A stretch of 64,000 nt of DNA from Claviceps africana (taxonomy: Eukaryota > Ascomycota > Sordariomycetes > Hypocreales > Clavicipitaceae): positions 62,001 to 126,000 of the forward strand of contig SRPY01000005.1 in assembly GCA_018360145.1 (NCBI GenBank), read 5' to 3'. The position numbers were made by a program, and so were the translations under genes. Position 1 is the stretch's first letter; every line of letters starts with the position of its first letter. Shown in pieces: positions 55,506-64,000 of this stretch. A model generated the notes under the pieces. The model was not told where the DNA came from and did not search any database. It saw only the letters and a list, made by a program, of their open reading frames with translations.

Positions 55506-56304
55506 TTAGTTAGGTCGTGCTCCGCTCTGGACCTGACGCCAGCTTCGGTGGACATGAGATTTGCTGGAACCCCCCACTCTGGCGCTGTTCGATGGCTCCG
55601 GGCTTGCACCTCGCCGGCGTCGGAATCGATCAACCCGCCTGGCACGACGGGATGGCGGGGATGGCGGGGATGGCGGGGGGCGCGGGGGGCGCGGGGGGCT
55701 AGGGAGGAGGAGAGGGGGGGGACAGCAGGGCGGCGACGGTACGAGGTACCGAGGCACTCCTGCTGTCCATGCAGTCGCTCGTGTGCCCTCGGGCTTTTCT
55801 ACAGAGCGACACATAGCAGATTGCACATGCTCTGCTCGCCCGCACACTACATGCTCCCTCCCACATTTTTCCATGATGCAGACTACGGCGACGACGGCAT
55901 CGCCTCAACCTCAACCTTGCCCTACCCTCGACCACCTCGACCACCTCGATCCAGGCACACCGGCCGCGAATTCATCGGCTGCAACGGCGACACGGCCGGC
56001 CAGAAACAGGTCCAGGTCCGGCCGCATCCCGCCGCGCTCTTCCTACTCGTCGTCACCAGGCCCGTCACTGGCCGGCGCCTCGAGTGACGTCGCCGACCTC
56101 CAGCACGAGTCTGCGTGGGCCTCGGCTACTGAATGGCCTGAGCTGCACACCGACGACGGCGTGGACCAGATTGCCTACCATCCTCGACTTCACGACGGCA
56201 GTGACGAGCGAGACCTGCAGCGGGACCAAGTCGACGTTGCAGAGCTTCTCGGCCTGCCCGCCCAGGAATGCTTTGAGGAATCTCTCTACTATGATGCTGC
56301 CACC
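55506..56304 (+). promoter_or_regulatory. Upstream region of the Nudix gene at the AT/GC boundary
   Basis: First GC-rich sequence after the heterochromatic block, taken here as promoter and 5' leader of the Nudix gene. The plus frame is open from 55,561 into the Nudix start codon and includes ATGs at 55,873/55,876, so a 144-residue Ser/Pro-rich N-terminal extension is formally possible. I prefer the downstream start because it has a perfect CACCATGG context and gives the family's short N-terminus. The interval includes a G-rich tandem repeat at 55,651-55,699. Confidence 0.5.
55651..55699 (+). repeat. G-rich tandem repeat (GATGGCGGG x3, then GGGGGGCGC units)
   Basis: Three 9-bp units GATGGCGGG (55,651-55,677) run into GGGCGCGGGGGGCGCGGGGGG. 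The plus strand has many closely spaced runs of three or more G, fitting a G-quadruplex-forming tract. It lies about 150 bp from the AT/GC switch, upstream of the Nudix gene. Confidence 0.85.
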
Positions 56305-57670
56305 ATGGCAGGACTCAATTCCTTCTCCTTGGTACGTCCTCTTTTTTTTTCCTCCCTTGGCATGAATACCAAATACCGGCACGAATTATAAATCGAAAAT
56401 CGCAAAATCCCGAATCCCGAATCCCGAATCACGATCCTCCCTTCCTGGCTAGATGGGTAACTGTCGCCACGACCAAAAGGCGACAACGTCGGTTTCAGAA
56501 AGGCGAAATGGTCAAGCGCCGTCCCTTGCCCTCTCCAGCCAAACACAAATCTGCTTCGCGCTATTCGCATCACTTGACCACTCGCTAATCCTCCTCTCCT
56601 GCCCTGCCCAGGCCGCCCTCAACCGACTCCGCGCCTACAAACCTCCCCCGTTCCCCCTCTGGGACTCTCTGCCAGCGCGGAGGCGCGCTGCCGTCTTGCT
56701 CCTGCTATACGCGGATCGCTGGGGCGATATGCGCGTCGTCATCACCATGCGGGCTGCGTCGCTGCGGAGCTTCTCGGGACATGCCGCGCTCCCGGGCGGC
56801 AAGGCCGATAGTAAGGATGAAACGCCCTGTAGGTTTGAGTACTCTCCGTCTGCGTCCTGTTGCCCCGGCACTTTTTTTTTTCGTTCTTTCTTTATTTATT
56901 TCTTTCTTTCCCCTTTCTCCTTTCTCAAAGCATCCGCCGTTGTCACGGCTGGAGTCATTGGCACGGAATCGGGTCTGACCTCCAATGCGCTCTCGCCAGA
57001 TCAAATCGCTCGCAGGGAGGCGTTTGAAGAAATCGGCCTGCCCATGGACGACGAGCGAATCCCCAAGCCCTTCCGCATAGAACCAATATGCTTTCTGCCC
57101 CCCTCGCTGGCAAGGACTCACCTCGTCGTCACGCCCGTCGTCGCCTTCTTACACGCCGACAAGGTAGACGCCGATTCGCCCACCCCCCTGGTCGAAGAGT
57201 CGCTGATCCCCAGGCTGGACGCACGAGAAGTCGCCGCCGTGTTCAGCGCCCCCTTCTACAACTTCCTCAAGGCGGACGACCTGCCGCCCCGGCCGGGTCA
57301 GGAGCTGCCTCCCGGGGCGTGGTACGAAGGCGCCTGGATGTCGTGGAAGGACCTGCCGTGGCGAGTGCACAACTTTCATGTCCCCGTGAACAACCAGCGA
57401 GTGGTGAGGCCACGACGAGCCAGCGCGCAGGGCAACCTGGGCGAGGCGCTGGAGGAGCAGCAGCAGCAGGAGGGCCGTTTCAAAGTCTGGGGCATGACGG
57501 GCCGCCTGCTGGTGGATGCGGCGCGTATCGCATACGGAGAGGAGCCCGAGATGGAGCACAACGAGACGTACGGTGATTACGACATCATCCTGAGAGCCGA
57601 GGAGGATGGCGTGTTCAAAGAGGCGGAGGAGGCGCAGAAGCCTGCCTCCAATGAGCCGGCCAAGATGTAA
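56305..57670 (+). CDS. PCD1: PCD1-type Nudix hydrolase (CoA diphosphatase)
   Basis: Three exons, 56,305-56,331, 56,612-56,828 and 57,000-57,670, encode 304 residues. Enzymes of this type cleave CoA, preferring oxidised or acyl forms, to 3',5'-ADP and phosphopantetheine; the yeast enzyme is peroxisomal. Residues 54-72 (TMRAASLRSFSGHAALPGG) fit the NuCoA signature T-x-R-[SA]-x3-R-x3-G-x3-[FL]-PGG exactly. The Nudix box follows at residues 72-95, ending REAFEEIGL, with one residue more than the canonical Gx5E spacing, as in PCD1 relatives. Intron 1 (280 nt) has a GCTAATC branch point; intron 2 (171 nt) splits the Tyr82 codon inside the Nudix box. No C-terminal SKL-type signal (it ends AKM), so peroxisomal location is not supported here. 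Start chosen for its CACCATGG context; an alternative intron-1 ATG at 56,453 is in frame. Confidence 0.9.
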
Positions 57671-57938
57671 AGGCGCTGCCGACAAAGAATTCCAGAGGTG
57701 GTGATGCATTTTGCACAGGTAGATCTTGTTCTCGGATCATGGCGGTATGCCACAAGTGGCGTCCAGGGTTTTTTTTTATGGTGACTCTAGGTTGGATGAA
57801 ACGTGACATGATCATGGTGCATGGTGCAGTGCAATCAGGCCCCGTCTACGCAATGGCTCACTCAAGGTTATCCAAACCCCCTTCCCCTCTCCCCCCTTTC
57901 CCCCTCCGTTCCCTCCCTACTTTTCCCCCTCTTCACAA
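57671..57938. terminator. Convergent 3' intergenic region, Nudix and copper transporter
   Basis: 268 bp between the stop codons of two convergent genes. It holds a T-run (about 57,770-57,778) and pyrimidine-rich tracts (57,878-57,930) but no gene. 3' UTRs and poly(A) sites of both genes must lie or overlap here; exact sites cannot be placed. Confidence 0.5.
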
Positions 57939-58816
57939 TCAGTGGCAAGCATTATCCTTGGTAGAAGAAGTGCGGTGCCCGAAAAAGAGATAGCCTAGAA
58001 ATGCGCCAAGAGAAACGGCCATCATGACCCAGCCGTTGTACGTCATGAAGATGAGCCTACGGCAGCAGTGCTCGTCAGTACACGATGGACGCCACGGGCC
58101 AAGCTGAGGGCCTGGCAAACTTACATGAGCATAAAGGCGTAAAAGTTCTGCACGGCATAGAAGACGGCCTTGACCACGTGTCCCTGTCTACTTGCCTTGT
58201 CCTGACATTGTCCTGATGCGAGGAAGGGCGTCGTCTCAGCAAGATGTTGATCGTCTCACGGTGGGGCAACAAACAAGAGAGGAGGAGAGATGGAGACGGA
58301 GAAGCTTAGCATTGGCACAGATCCCATTGGAGAAGGGGGAAATGAGACGCAATGGGGACGGGGCCGAGGGGGCGGGGAGAAGAGACTTGCCCCCTCGGCG
58401 GCAGCAGACTGTCAACTCACGAGGCATGGCGGCGACGCGACGATGGACGCCATGTTCGTATCTGCGCGAGAGAGCCCGGAGCGCCTCGTAGCCCATGGCC
58501 AGGACGACGACTGCGAGGAGGGACGCAAGGAGCCCGGGCGTGGAGCGGACGTGCCATTGCCGAAAGACGATGCAGAGGTTGGTCGTGTCCCACGTGAAGA
58601 GCATCTACGGGATGGTCCTCCTTAGCAGCGAGACACGGGGCGAGGGAAGAAGGCGAGGGAAACAGCACATGTGCGCGGGTGTATGTGACGAGGGTTTTTT
58701 TTCTGTCTGCGTACGCTCATGCTGCACATGTCATCCATGCCGCCGTGGCCGCCGTGGCCGCCGTGGCCCATGTCGGCGTGTCCCATGGCGGCGTGATCAT
58801 GATGGGCGTGGTCCAT
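57939..58816 (-). CDS. CTR-family copper transporter
   Basis: Four exons on the minus strand, 58,715-58,816, 58,421-58,604, 58,125-58,212 and 57,939-58,056, encode 163 residues. CTR proteins form trimers that carry Cu(I) across the plasma or vacuolar membrane. The N-terminus (1-34) is rich in His and Met (MGHADMGHGG and GHGGHGG repeats, then MDDMCSMS), a copper-binding segment. Three membrane spans lie at about 58-79, 112-131 and 133-151. Span 2 carries the selectivity motif Met125-x3-Met129; span 3 carries Gly142-x3-Gly146 used in helix packing. Introns are 110, 208 and 68 nt. The start has an ACCATGG context; an in-frame ATG at 58,912 would add 32 residues unlike the family. The short length suits CTR2/CTR3-type proteins; plasma membrane versus vacuole cannot be decided. 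Confidence 0.92.
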
Positions 58817-59536
58817 GGTGGGATGTAATGAGTGAGCCCGGGGGAAGAGCGATTCTGTCGAGAGCGAGCGCGGCGGGAATCGGGACGGCGGTGAGGGTTT
58901 CGGGCCTGGCAACGGCGGGGGTGGGATGTTCAGGACTCGGATGGATTGGATGCGTTGGGAATGACGGCACCGCGAGGCCGAGTCGTTTTGTTTCTGCCTG
59001 GACGGACTCTGGACTGACTCTGGACAGACTCTGGACAGACTCTGGACGCTTGCCGCGCGAGTCGAGCACGTTGGCCCCGCGCATGGGGCGCGTCATATGA
59101 AAGAGGTATTTACATATATGTACATGTGTATGTGGATAGATACGGATGGCACACAAGGTACTTACTTGTACCGGGCGGTACAGCGGGGGATCCACGTTGT
59201 CGTTGGCAGCCTTGGCGGTCTGGTGCGACGTGCGGCGGCACAGTGCATGCAGTGGCTCGACAGCACGTGCGCCCCGCAGTGGCTTGCAGCCCAGAAGGTG
59301 CCGGGCCTGGTTCGCCGTTCGATCCGGTGCACCGCATCAGCTGCACCTGCGGCGGGCCGTCTGTACACGATGGGGGAAGGAAGAGAGAGCAAAAGTGGAA
59401 ACGCACCCACCTAGAAACACCTAGAAACACCCGAAAAGAAACCTCGCACTCCGTCCGGCACCATTGTCTTCATCTTGCCGTCACCATCCAGCTGCATTCT
59501 TCCATTCAACTGCCTTCTTCCTCTGCCCAAGCCAGA
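58817..59536. promoter_or_regulatory. Shared divergent promoter, copper transporter and BNA1
   Basis: 720 bp between the start codons of two divergently transcribed genes; all regulatory sequence of both must be here or inside the genes. It contains four tandem 11-bp units at 59,005-59,048. A duplicated CACCTAGAAA at about 59,408-59,427 lies in the BNA1 leader. I see no convincing copper-response element. Long overlapping open frames on both strands are GC-rich chance frames. Confidence 0.6.
59005..59048 (+). repeat. Four tandem copies of an 11-bp unit GACTCTGGACW
   Basis: GACTCTGGACT, GACTCTGGACA, GACTCTGGACA, GACTCTGGACG in direct succession without interruption, about 190 bp upstream of the copper transporter start and 490 bp upstream of BNA1. 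The near one-helical-turn period would put repeated sites on one DNA face. The binding factor is unknown. Confidence 0.9.
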
Positions 59537-60346
59537 ATGCTCGGCCCTCCCATCAACCTGCCCAAGTGGTGAGTCTGCCATGATGCCGCCTGCCCTCGTC
59601 CGCCCGTCTCGAAATCTCCACCCACATCAACCTCAAACCTCAACCTGCTCACAATGCCAGGCTTGACGAAAACTCACACCTGCTCCAGCCGCCCGTCAAC
59701 AACTACTGCGTGTACAATGAGGACTTTGCCGTCATGGTGAGTCTTGCCAATTAACCACCCTCCCCCCTTTTTCCTCCTCTCTCATTCTTCTCTTTACTTC
59801 TTCCACCTTTCCTTTTTTTGTTTTCCTCCAACCGCATCGTCTCTTCGTCTTCTATCGTCATCGTCACCTTCTCATTCGCCCCCGCAGATCGTCGGCGGCC
59901 CCAACGCCCGCACCGACTACCACATCAACCAAACCCCCGAGTGGTTCTACCAGCACCGCGGCGCCATGCTGCTCAAGGTCGTCGACGACGGCGTCTTCCG
60001 CGACATCGTCATCCGCCAAGGCGACATGTTTCTCCTCCCCCCCAACACCCCCCACAATCCCGTCCGCTTCGCCAACACGGTCGGTATCGTGCTCGAGCAG
60101 CGCCGTCCCGCCGGCTCCCTCGACCGCATGCGCTGGTATTGCGCGCACTGCAGGCGCTCCGATCCGAGCGCCGCTGCCGTCGTCGTCCACGAAGCCGCCT
60201 TTCACTGCACCGACCTGGGCAGCCAGGTCAAAGCCGCCGTCGAGGACTTTAAGCATGACGACGAGAAGAGGCGCTGTGGTACGTGTGGCGAGCTGGCTGA
60301 TTGGGCCCCCAGGCCGGGGTCCATACCGGATCCCAATCTTGAGTAA
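59537..60346 (+). CDS. BNA1: 3-hydroxyanthranilate 3,4-dioxygenase
   Basis: Exons 59,537-59,568, 59,661-59,736 and 59,888-60,346 encode 188 residues, normal for fungal BNA1. This cytosolic non-haem Fe(II) enzyme opens the ring of 3-hydroxyanthranilate to 2-amino-3-carboxymuconate semialdehyde, the step leading to quinolinate in de novo NAD synthesis from tryptophan. In the cupin core the iron ligands are His48 (DYHIN), Glu54 (TPEWF) and His92 (TPHNP). Arg44, Arg96 and Glu106 match substrate-contact positions. The C-terminal rubredoxin-like metal site is present as Cys121-x2-Cys124 and Cys166-x2-Cys169. Splice sites are GTGAGT..CCAG (92 nt) and GTGAGT..GCAG (151 nt); intron 1 splits Trp11. All expected catalytic residues are present. 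Confidence 0.96.
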
Positions 60347-60789
60347 CAGCGCGCTATATCAGCTCGTGGTTCTCACGAACACCATCGTTTCCAGATTTGG
60401 AAAGTTTCTTAAAAGAAATCCGGAAAGGAGAAAAGGGCCATGAGTGCGCGGCGGGATGACCGACCATGGCGTCGTATTCCCTCAAATAGCTTGGTGGCGT
60501 TGCATACCCCAAGCTTATTTGATCAGACATCGCAAACAACTTGCTTGTTCACGGCCCAGTGATTGATTGAAGAATAGTTCCCCATCGTCCGATACATGGA
60601 AACATGGAAACATGGGCTCCGACGAAATGGACCGGAATCAATGAACATTTTAGCACGATATCATTCACTTAGACACGCCAAAGCAAAACCAACTGCCAAA
60701 AAAAATTAAATTAAAAATGAATGGATAAACAAAACGAGACAGGCAGAGAAAATCGGCATCCATCTACCCGCCCCCTCACATCCCACCCC
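60347..60789. terminator. Convergent 3' intergenic region, BNA1 and FAHD1-like gene
   Basis: 443 bp between two stop codons. An A-rich stretch at 60,698-60,733 (AAAAAAAATTAAATTAAAAATG) could serve 3' processing of BNA1 on the plus strand. No gene seen. Confidence 0.5.
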
Positions 60790-61741
60790 TCATGTTTCCG
60801 AAAACTCATACGAAGACGGCGACCGCTCGACACAAACCTCTATACTCCCCTCCTCCACCTCCCTCCCGTCGACCCTCACGCCCGCCCGCATCACGTCCCC
60901 CGGCATCACGGGCCCGACACCCGCCGGCGTGCCCGTCAGCACAATGTCCCCCGGGTGCAACGTCATGACCTTGGAGATGTCGCTCATGATCCTGGGGATC
61001 CGGTAAATCATCAGTCCCGTGGAACCCTTCTGCCTCGGCTCGCCGTTCACGTCCAGAAACAGCTCCACATCCTGCGGATCCGCAATCGCCGTCTTGGGAA
61101 TCACGTGGCTCATGGGGAGGAACGTGTCAAAGCCCTTGGCGATATCCCACGGAAGGCCCTTTTTCTTGGCCTCGTCTTGCACGTTCCGCGCCGTCATGTC
61201 GATTGCCACAGCGTAGGCTGTTTTGAGAGTAAGCTGGGGCCCATGCCACTATGGAACTCGACGTAAATGACGGAGAAAGGGAGGAGACCCTGTGTAGGAA
61301 AGAAAATATACCACGAATGGCGTCCATAGCCCCCCGCCCATCATCCGCCCTCAAATCTCTTACCATCTTTCCAATCACCAGCGCCAGTTCCACCTCGTAA
61401 TGCATCCTCACCCCCTTGGGCTGCAAACAAGGCCCCTCGCCCGGCAGAACAATGGAAGAAGGCGGCTTGAGAAAGAAAAAGGGCCGCTTGGGCTTCATGT
61501 TCTGCAGCTCGGCAATGTGATCTCTAAGCGGGGAAGAAGATTAGCATCGATCCGACTCTCCTCTCAGCGGCTGGGTCGTTGCATGAGGCGTCGAAATAAG
61601 AGACGACGAGGCCACGACGTGTAGGGAGGCGTACGCGTAGTTGCGGCCGATGCAGACGACCTTGCCGGCTTGCCTGAGGGCTGCAGAGGCGGCGGATGGC
61701 GCGGCGGCCATGGTGGCCATTGTGCGGCGGAGTGCCGACAT
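60790..61741 (-). CDS. FAHD1: FAHD1-type fumarylacetoacetate hydrolase family protein
   Basis: Minus-strand exons 61,635-61,741, 61,312-61,523 and 60,790-61,217 encode 248 residues. Animal FAHD1 is a mitochondrial acylpyruvase and oxaloacetate decarboxylase; oxaloacetate tautomerase activity is also described for relatives. After a basic, acid-free N-terminus (residues 1-27, likely mitochondrial presequence) comes GRNYADHIAEL, with the catalytic pair His38 and Glu41. Metal ligands are Glu79 and Glu81 in HYEVELALVIGK and Asp113 in AIDMTARN. Lys134 (PWDIAKGFD) and Thr203 (LTGTPAGVGP) complete the active site. Introns of 111 nt (GCTAATC branch point) and 94 nt split Ala36 and Ala107. Other ATGs at codons 8 and 11 could give a shorter product. 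Exact substrate in fungi is not fixed by sequence. Confidence 0.92.
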
Positions 61742-62404
61742 GTTGGCGGTGATTCGGGGACCCTTGGATCGGATTGAGATGCGGAAGCGGAAGCGGAGGC
61801 GGAGGCGGGGAGGAACAAGAAAACGTGAGCGGACCTGCCGGGAGAAAGGGCTCTGTCAAGCGTTTGGTGACTTGAGTTCAATGGTGATCCTGATGGGGTG
61901 CACGGCTTTTGAGGTCCGCCTGGGTCCCTGGGCAAAAACGGGTCTAGGCTCATTTCTCCAGTCGCCAAATCGGGGGTGGGCGCATCAATGATGGGCCCGC
62001 TACCATGCGGCTGCCGGGGCGAGGAGCATCGCCATTACTACCAGCACATTGTACATATGTATGTATGTCTTTATATATATGTGGCAACATTTGAAGCTTC
62101 ACGGCAAGCCCAAATTATCCTGCTTGTCCGCCCAGAACTGGCCAAACCTGCGATTTTCTCTGACCTATACACTCGCTGTCTCTGCATGCCGGTCATGCTC
62201 CTTCCCAAAGCACAAGAACCGAGTGATGCCGTTGCCGCCTGATGATGCAATCCCAAAAACTATTCATCTCTGCATGCAAAAGAAAGAGAAAAAGAATTCA
62301 GGAATAAAGAGGCACGGGGGGGAGATGAGAAGAAAAAAGTGGGAGGGAGGACCTTGAAAAAAAAAGCCGGCAGTTCGGTTTCGTTTTCAGCGTATACGCG
62401 CTGA
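61742..62404 (-). promoter_or_regulatory. Intergenic region: FAHD1-like promoter and cullin 3' flank
   Basis: 663 bp upstream of the FAHD1-like start and downstream of the cullin stop. It contains a five-unit hexamer repeat (GCGGAA x2, GCGGAG x2, GCGGGG) at 61,781-61,810, in the FAHD1-like leader. A short TATG/TATA-rich patch (62,050-62,090) and an A-run (62,356-62,364) also occur. No further gene is supported; frames of 60-115 codons here lack recognisable content. Confidence 0.5.
61781..61810 (-). repeat. Hexanucleotide repeat in 5' leader
   Basis: GCGGAA GCGGAA GCGGAG GCGGAG GCGGGG read on the plus strand, 40-70 bp upstream of the FAHD1-like start codon; on the transcribed sense strand it is a CTTCCGC/CTCCGC pyrimidine-rich leader. 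Confidence 0.8.
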
Positions 62405-64000
62405 TTAGGCAACGTATCGGTACATGGACGGCGCCTCTTCCTCATCTGGCCGTTCCAGATATTCTCGCACGATCAGATCCTCAATTCGTTTCTTGATCAG
62501 CGAGACCTCGGGCTTGAATCGCCCGACAAGCTGAGACAGGACCTCGCTCACGAGCTGCGAGTGGCTGAGCTCTTTTCGAGATCTTTGGACAGAACTTGGT
62601 TAGCATTCGCTTCCGAGGGGTACCAATGGGAAACGACAGAGTGCCTTACTTCATGATTCTCACAATGGCAGCGTCCACAATGTGAGCTCTCGTCTGGTTG
62701 TTCTTCTCCTCGGTCGTCTTCCTCTCTTGTGTCCCTTCAACCTTGGACACGGCATTGATGATGGGCGCCTTGATCCGCACAGTCTTGCTCTGGAAACTCG
62801 AGTTGAAGCTGAAACGATCGCCGGCCTTGACGGCCTTGGTCGCTGGCTCCTTGATGAGCACGCGGGATTTGGGCGCCACTGCAATGGCCGTCAGAGCCCT
62901 CATAAGGTCCGGGGTGGAGATGTTGGTTTTTGCTTGAATCTCCTCAAAACTGAGACTCTGACCGTCGTCAACGTCGTTGAATAGCAGCATGATGACCATG
63001 GCAAATGTCGGCACGTTGATTTCGTACCGCCTCTCCTTGGACAGGGCACCAGACTTGCCCGGAACGGCTGGGAAGACGCATTTGATGTCCGCGCTCCCAG
63101 TGGTGCCAATCCACGTGAGTTTGCGGCCGTTGCGGCTGGCGAAGTAGACCTGCTGGAAGCTCGCCTGGAGCCGCTCGATGTCGGGCGGATAGTGGCACGC
63201 CACGCGGGAGCAGTCGACGGTGGTTGTCTGTCGGCTCATGACTTCCTGCGGCCAATAGTTGCTGGTCAAGACGCTCACGTTGAGGTCGATGAGCTTTGCG
63301 CCTTCGCTGACATTGGCGGCATGTTCGCGATACGTCGACGTCAGTTCCGATGACGTCACCAGATCACGGAACATGCCCTCGAACTTGACGGTGAATTGTT
63401 GCCCCAGCTCCTGCTTCATGCGGGAAATAATCTGCTTCTCCACGTCGTGGCTCTCCGACTTGCCGTGCAGCAGTCTTCTTGCCAGATGCCTTTGGTAATA
63501 TGTCTGAAACAGATCGCGGTCCAGCAGATACCGAATGACGACGATGGCCTTTTCCAAGATTGCGTCCACCTCGGCCTCCGTTTTGCCTCTGATGCCTCGC
63601 TTCAGATTGTCGTCGATGAACAAAGACACGTATTCTGAGCTCCGCGAAAACATGTTGATGAAGTCGGAGAAACTCTTGTTGAGGGATGTCTGGATGCCGA
63701 GGTCATTCTGGAAACAAAGCGTCAATAAATTGTCAAATTTGTCCTTGAGACGCAACACATCATCGACCCATTTGATGGCGGCAGCCGTCTGTTGAGCAGC
63801 AGGATTGAGCGCCTTGGCTTTTTCTGCTTCTCCAGCATCGTCTCCGTCTGCCTGGGCAGTGGAGAAATCCGTGTTGCGCAGCACGGTCTCAATCTCGAGC
63901 CCCAGCTCCACGACTCGTTTCTGCAAACCCTCGCGCAACGACTTCTTTTCCTCTTCCACTCGCGAAACAAGCTTGTACAATATTGACAAGTCCTCCATCT
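62405..64000 (-). CDS. CUL3: Cullin-3, C-terminal part (5' end outside window)
   Basis: Minus-strand exons 62,650 to beyond 64,000 and 62,405-62,582, separated by a 67-nt intron (GTAAGG, branch TGCTAAC, acceptor AAAG). About 508 residues are visible; full cullin-3 is about 770-830. Cullin-3 is the scaffold of CRL3 ubiquitin ligases, binding BTB adaptors at its N-terminus (not in window) and RBX1 and NEDD8 at its C-terminus. Visible parts: cullin-repeat end and 4-helix region (DLSILYKLVSRV onward), the conserved FIDDNLKRGIRGKTEAEVD and YYQRHLARRLL segments, the alpha/beta domain, and the winged-helix Nedd8 domain with AAIVRIMKSRKEL and the C-terminus YRYVA. The lysine of VRIMK is the neddylation site. 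Assignment to CUL3 rather than CUL1/CUL4 rests on IMKSRK and the GMFRDL..NYWP blocks. The first ATG seen (63,998) is internal. Confidence 0.93.

Noticed and set aside
55561..56391. Separate 276-codon gene upstream of the Nudix gene
   Set aside because: The frame is driven by GC-rich repeat sequence (Gly/Arg runs), runs into the first Nudix exon and intron 1, and shows no recognisable domain; an N-terminal extension remains only a formal option.
57149..57709. 186-codon minus-strand frame opposite the Nudix gene
   Set aside because: Shadow of the third Nudix exon with low-complexity Leu/Arg content and no domain.
58290..59100. Plus-strand frames of 81-201 codons over the copper transporter and its promoter
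   Set aside because: They overlap the CTR exons on the opposite strand, have biased Arg/Gly composition and no family resemblance.
59097..59572. Frames of 80-148 codons in the BNA1 5' leader
   Set aside because: Mutually overlapping frames on both strands without recognisable content, ending within or before the BNA1 first exon.
61524..61991. Frames overlapping the FAHD1-like first exon and promoter
   Set aside because: Low-complexity Pro/Ser or Arg frames that come from the hexamer repeat and GC bias; the splice-supported FAHD1-like model explains the region.

Overview
The window looks like a chromosome arm segment of a filamentous ascomycete, most likely a Sordariomycete (possibly Hypocreales; the order is inferred only from gene style). 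It has two sharply different halves. Bases 1 to about 55,500 are almost pure A/T, with no intact gene, packed with transposon copies. Copies of the same repeat differ mainly by C-to-T and G-to-A changes, the signature of repeat-induced point mutation (RIP). At about 55,505 composition switches within a few tens of bases to GC-rich, gene-dense DNA with short introns (GT..AG, CTAAC/CTGAC-like branch points).

AT-rich half. The main resident is a roughly 12.3-kb Ty3/gypsy LTR retrotransposon family with 199-bp LTRs (TGTTAC...GTAACA). Copy B (13,408-25,714, coding strand minus) is full length. It is inserted inside copy A (3,423-13,407 plus 25,715-27,854), with a GTTAG target duplication around B and GCTAC around A. 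Copy A itself interrupts an older unidentified element (1-3,417 and 27,860 to about 30,280). Copy D (about 30,335-31,646) is a fragment with one LTR. Copy C (41,540-51,387, coding strand plus) has both LTRs and a degraded target duplication (AGAGG/AAAGG) but lost about 2.4 kb including integrase. Reverse transcriptase, RNase H and integrase remnants can be read in gypsy order. About 5 kb of sequence of unknown function follows integrase. Between D and C lies a large inverted repeat (arms of about 1.39 kb, 5-kb spacer). To the right of C are a roughly 90-bp tandem array and a featureless AT-rich stretch.

GC-rich half. Five housekeeping genes: a PCD1-type Nudix CoA diphosphatase (+), a CTR-family copper transporter (-), 3-hydroxyanthranilate 3,4-dioxygenase BNA1 (+), a FAHD1-type fumarylacetoacetate hydrolase-family enzyme (-), and the C-terminal two-thirds of cullin-3 (-, running off the right edge). 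The copper transporter and BNA1 are divergent and share a 720-bp intergenic region; Nudix/CTR and BNA1/FAHD1 are convergent pairs. The genes do not form one pathway.

The most interesting observation is a positional pattern in the RIP damage. At every outer edge of the gypsy copies, at the nested-insertion edges, and on both sides of two internal deletion junctions, roughly the last 50-110 bp escaped mutation, while the same LTR bases facing the element interior are mutated. This looks like a footprint of the homology-pairing step of RIP.
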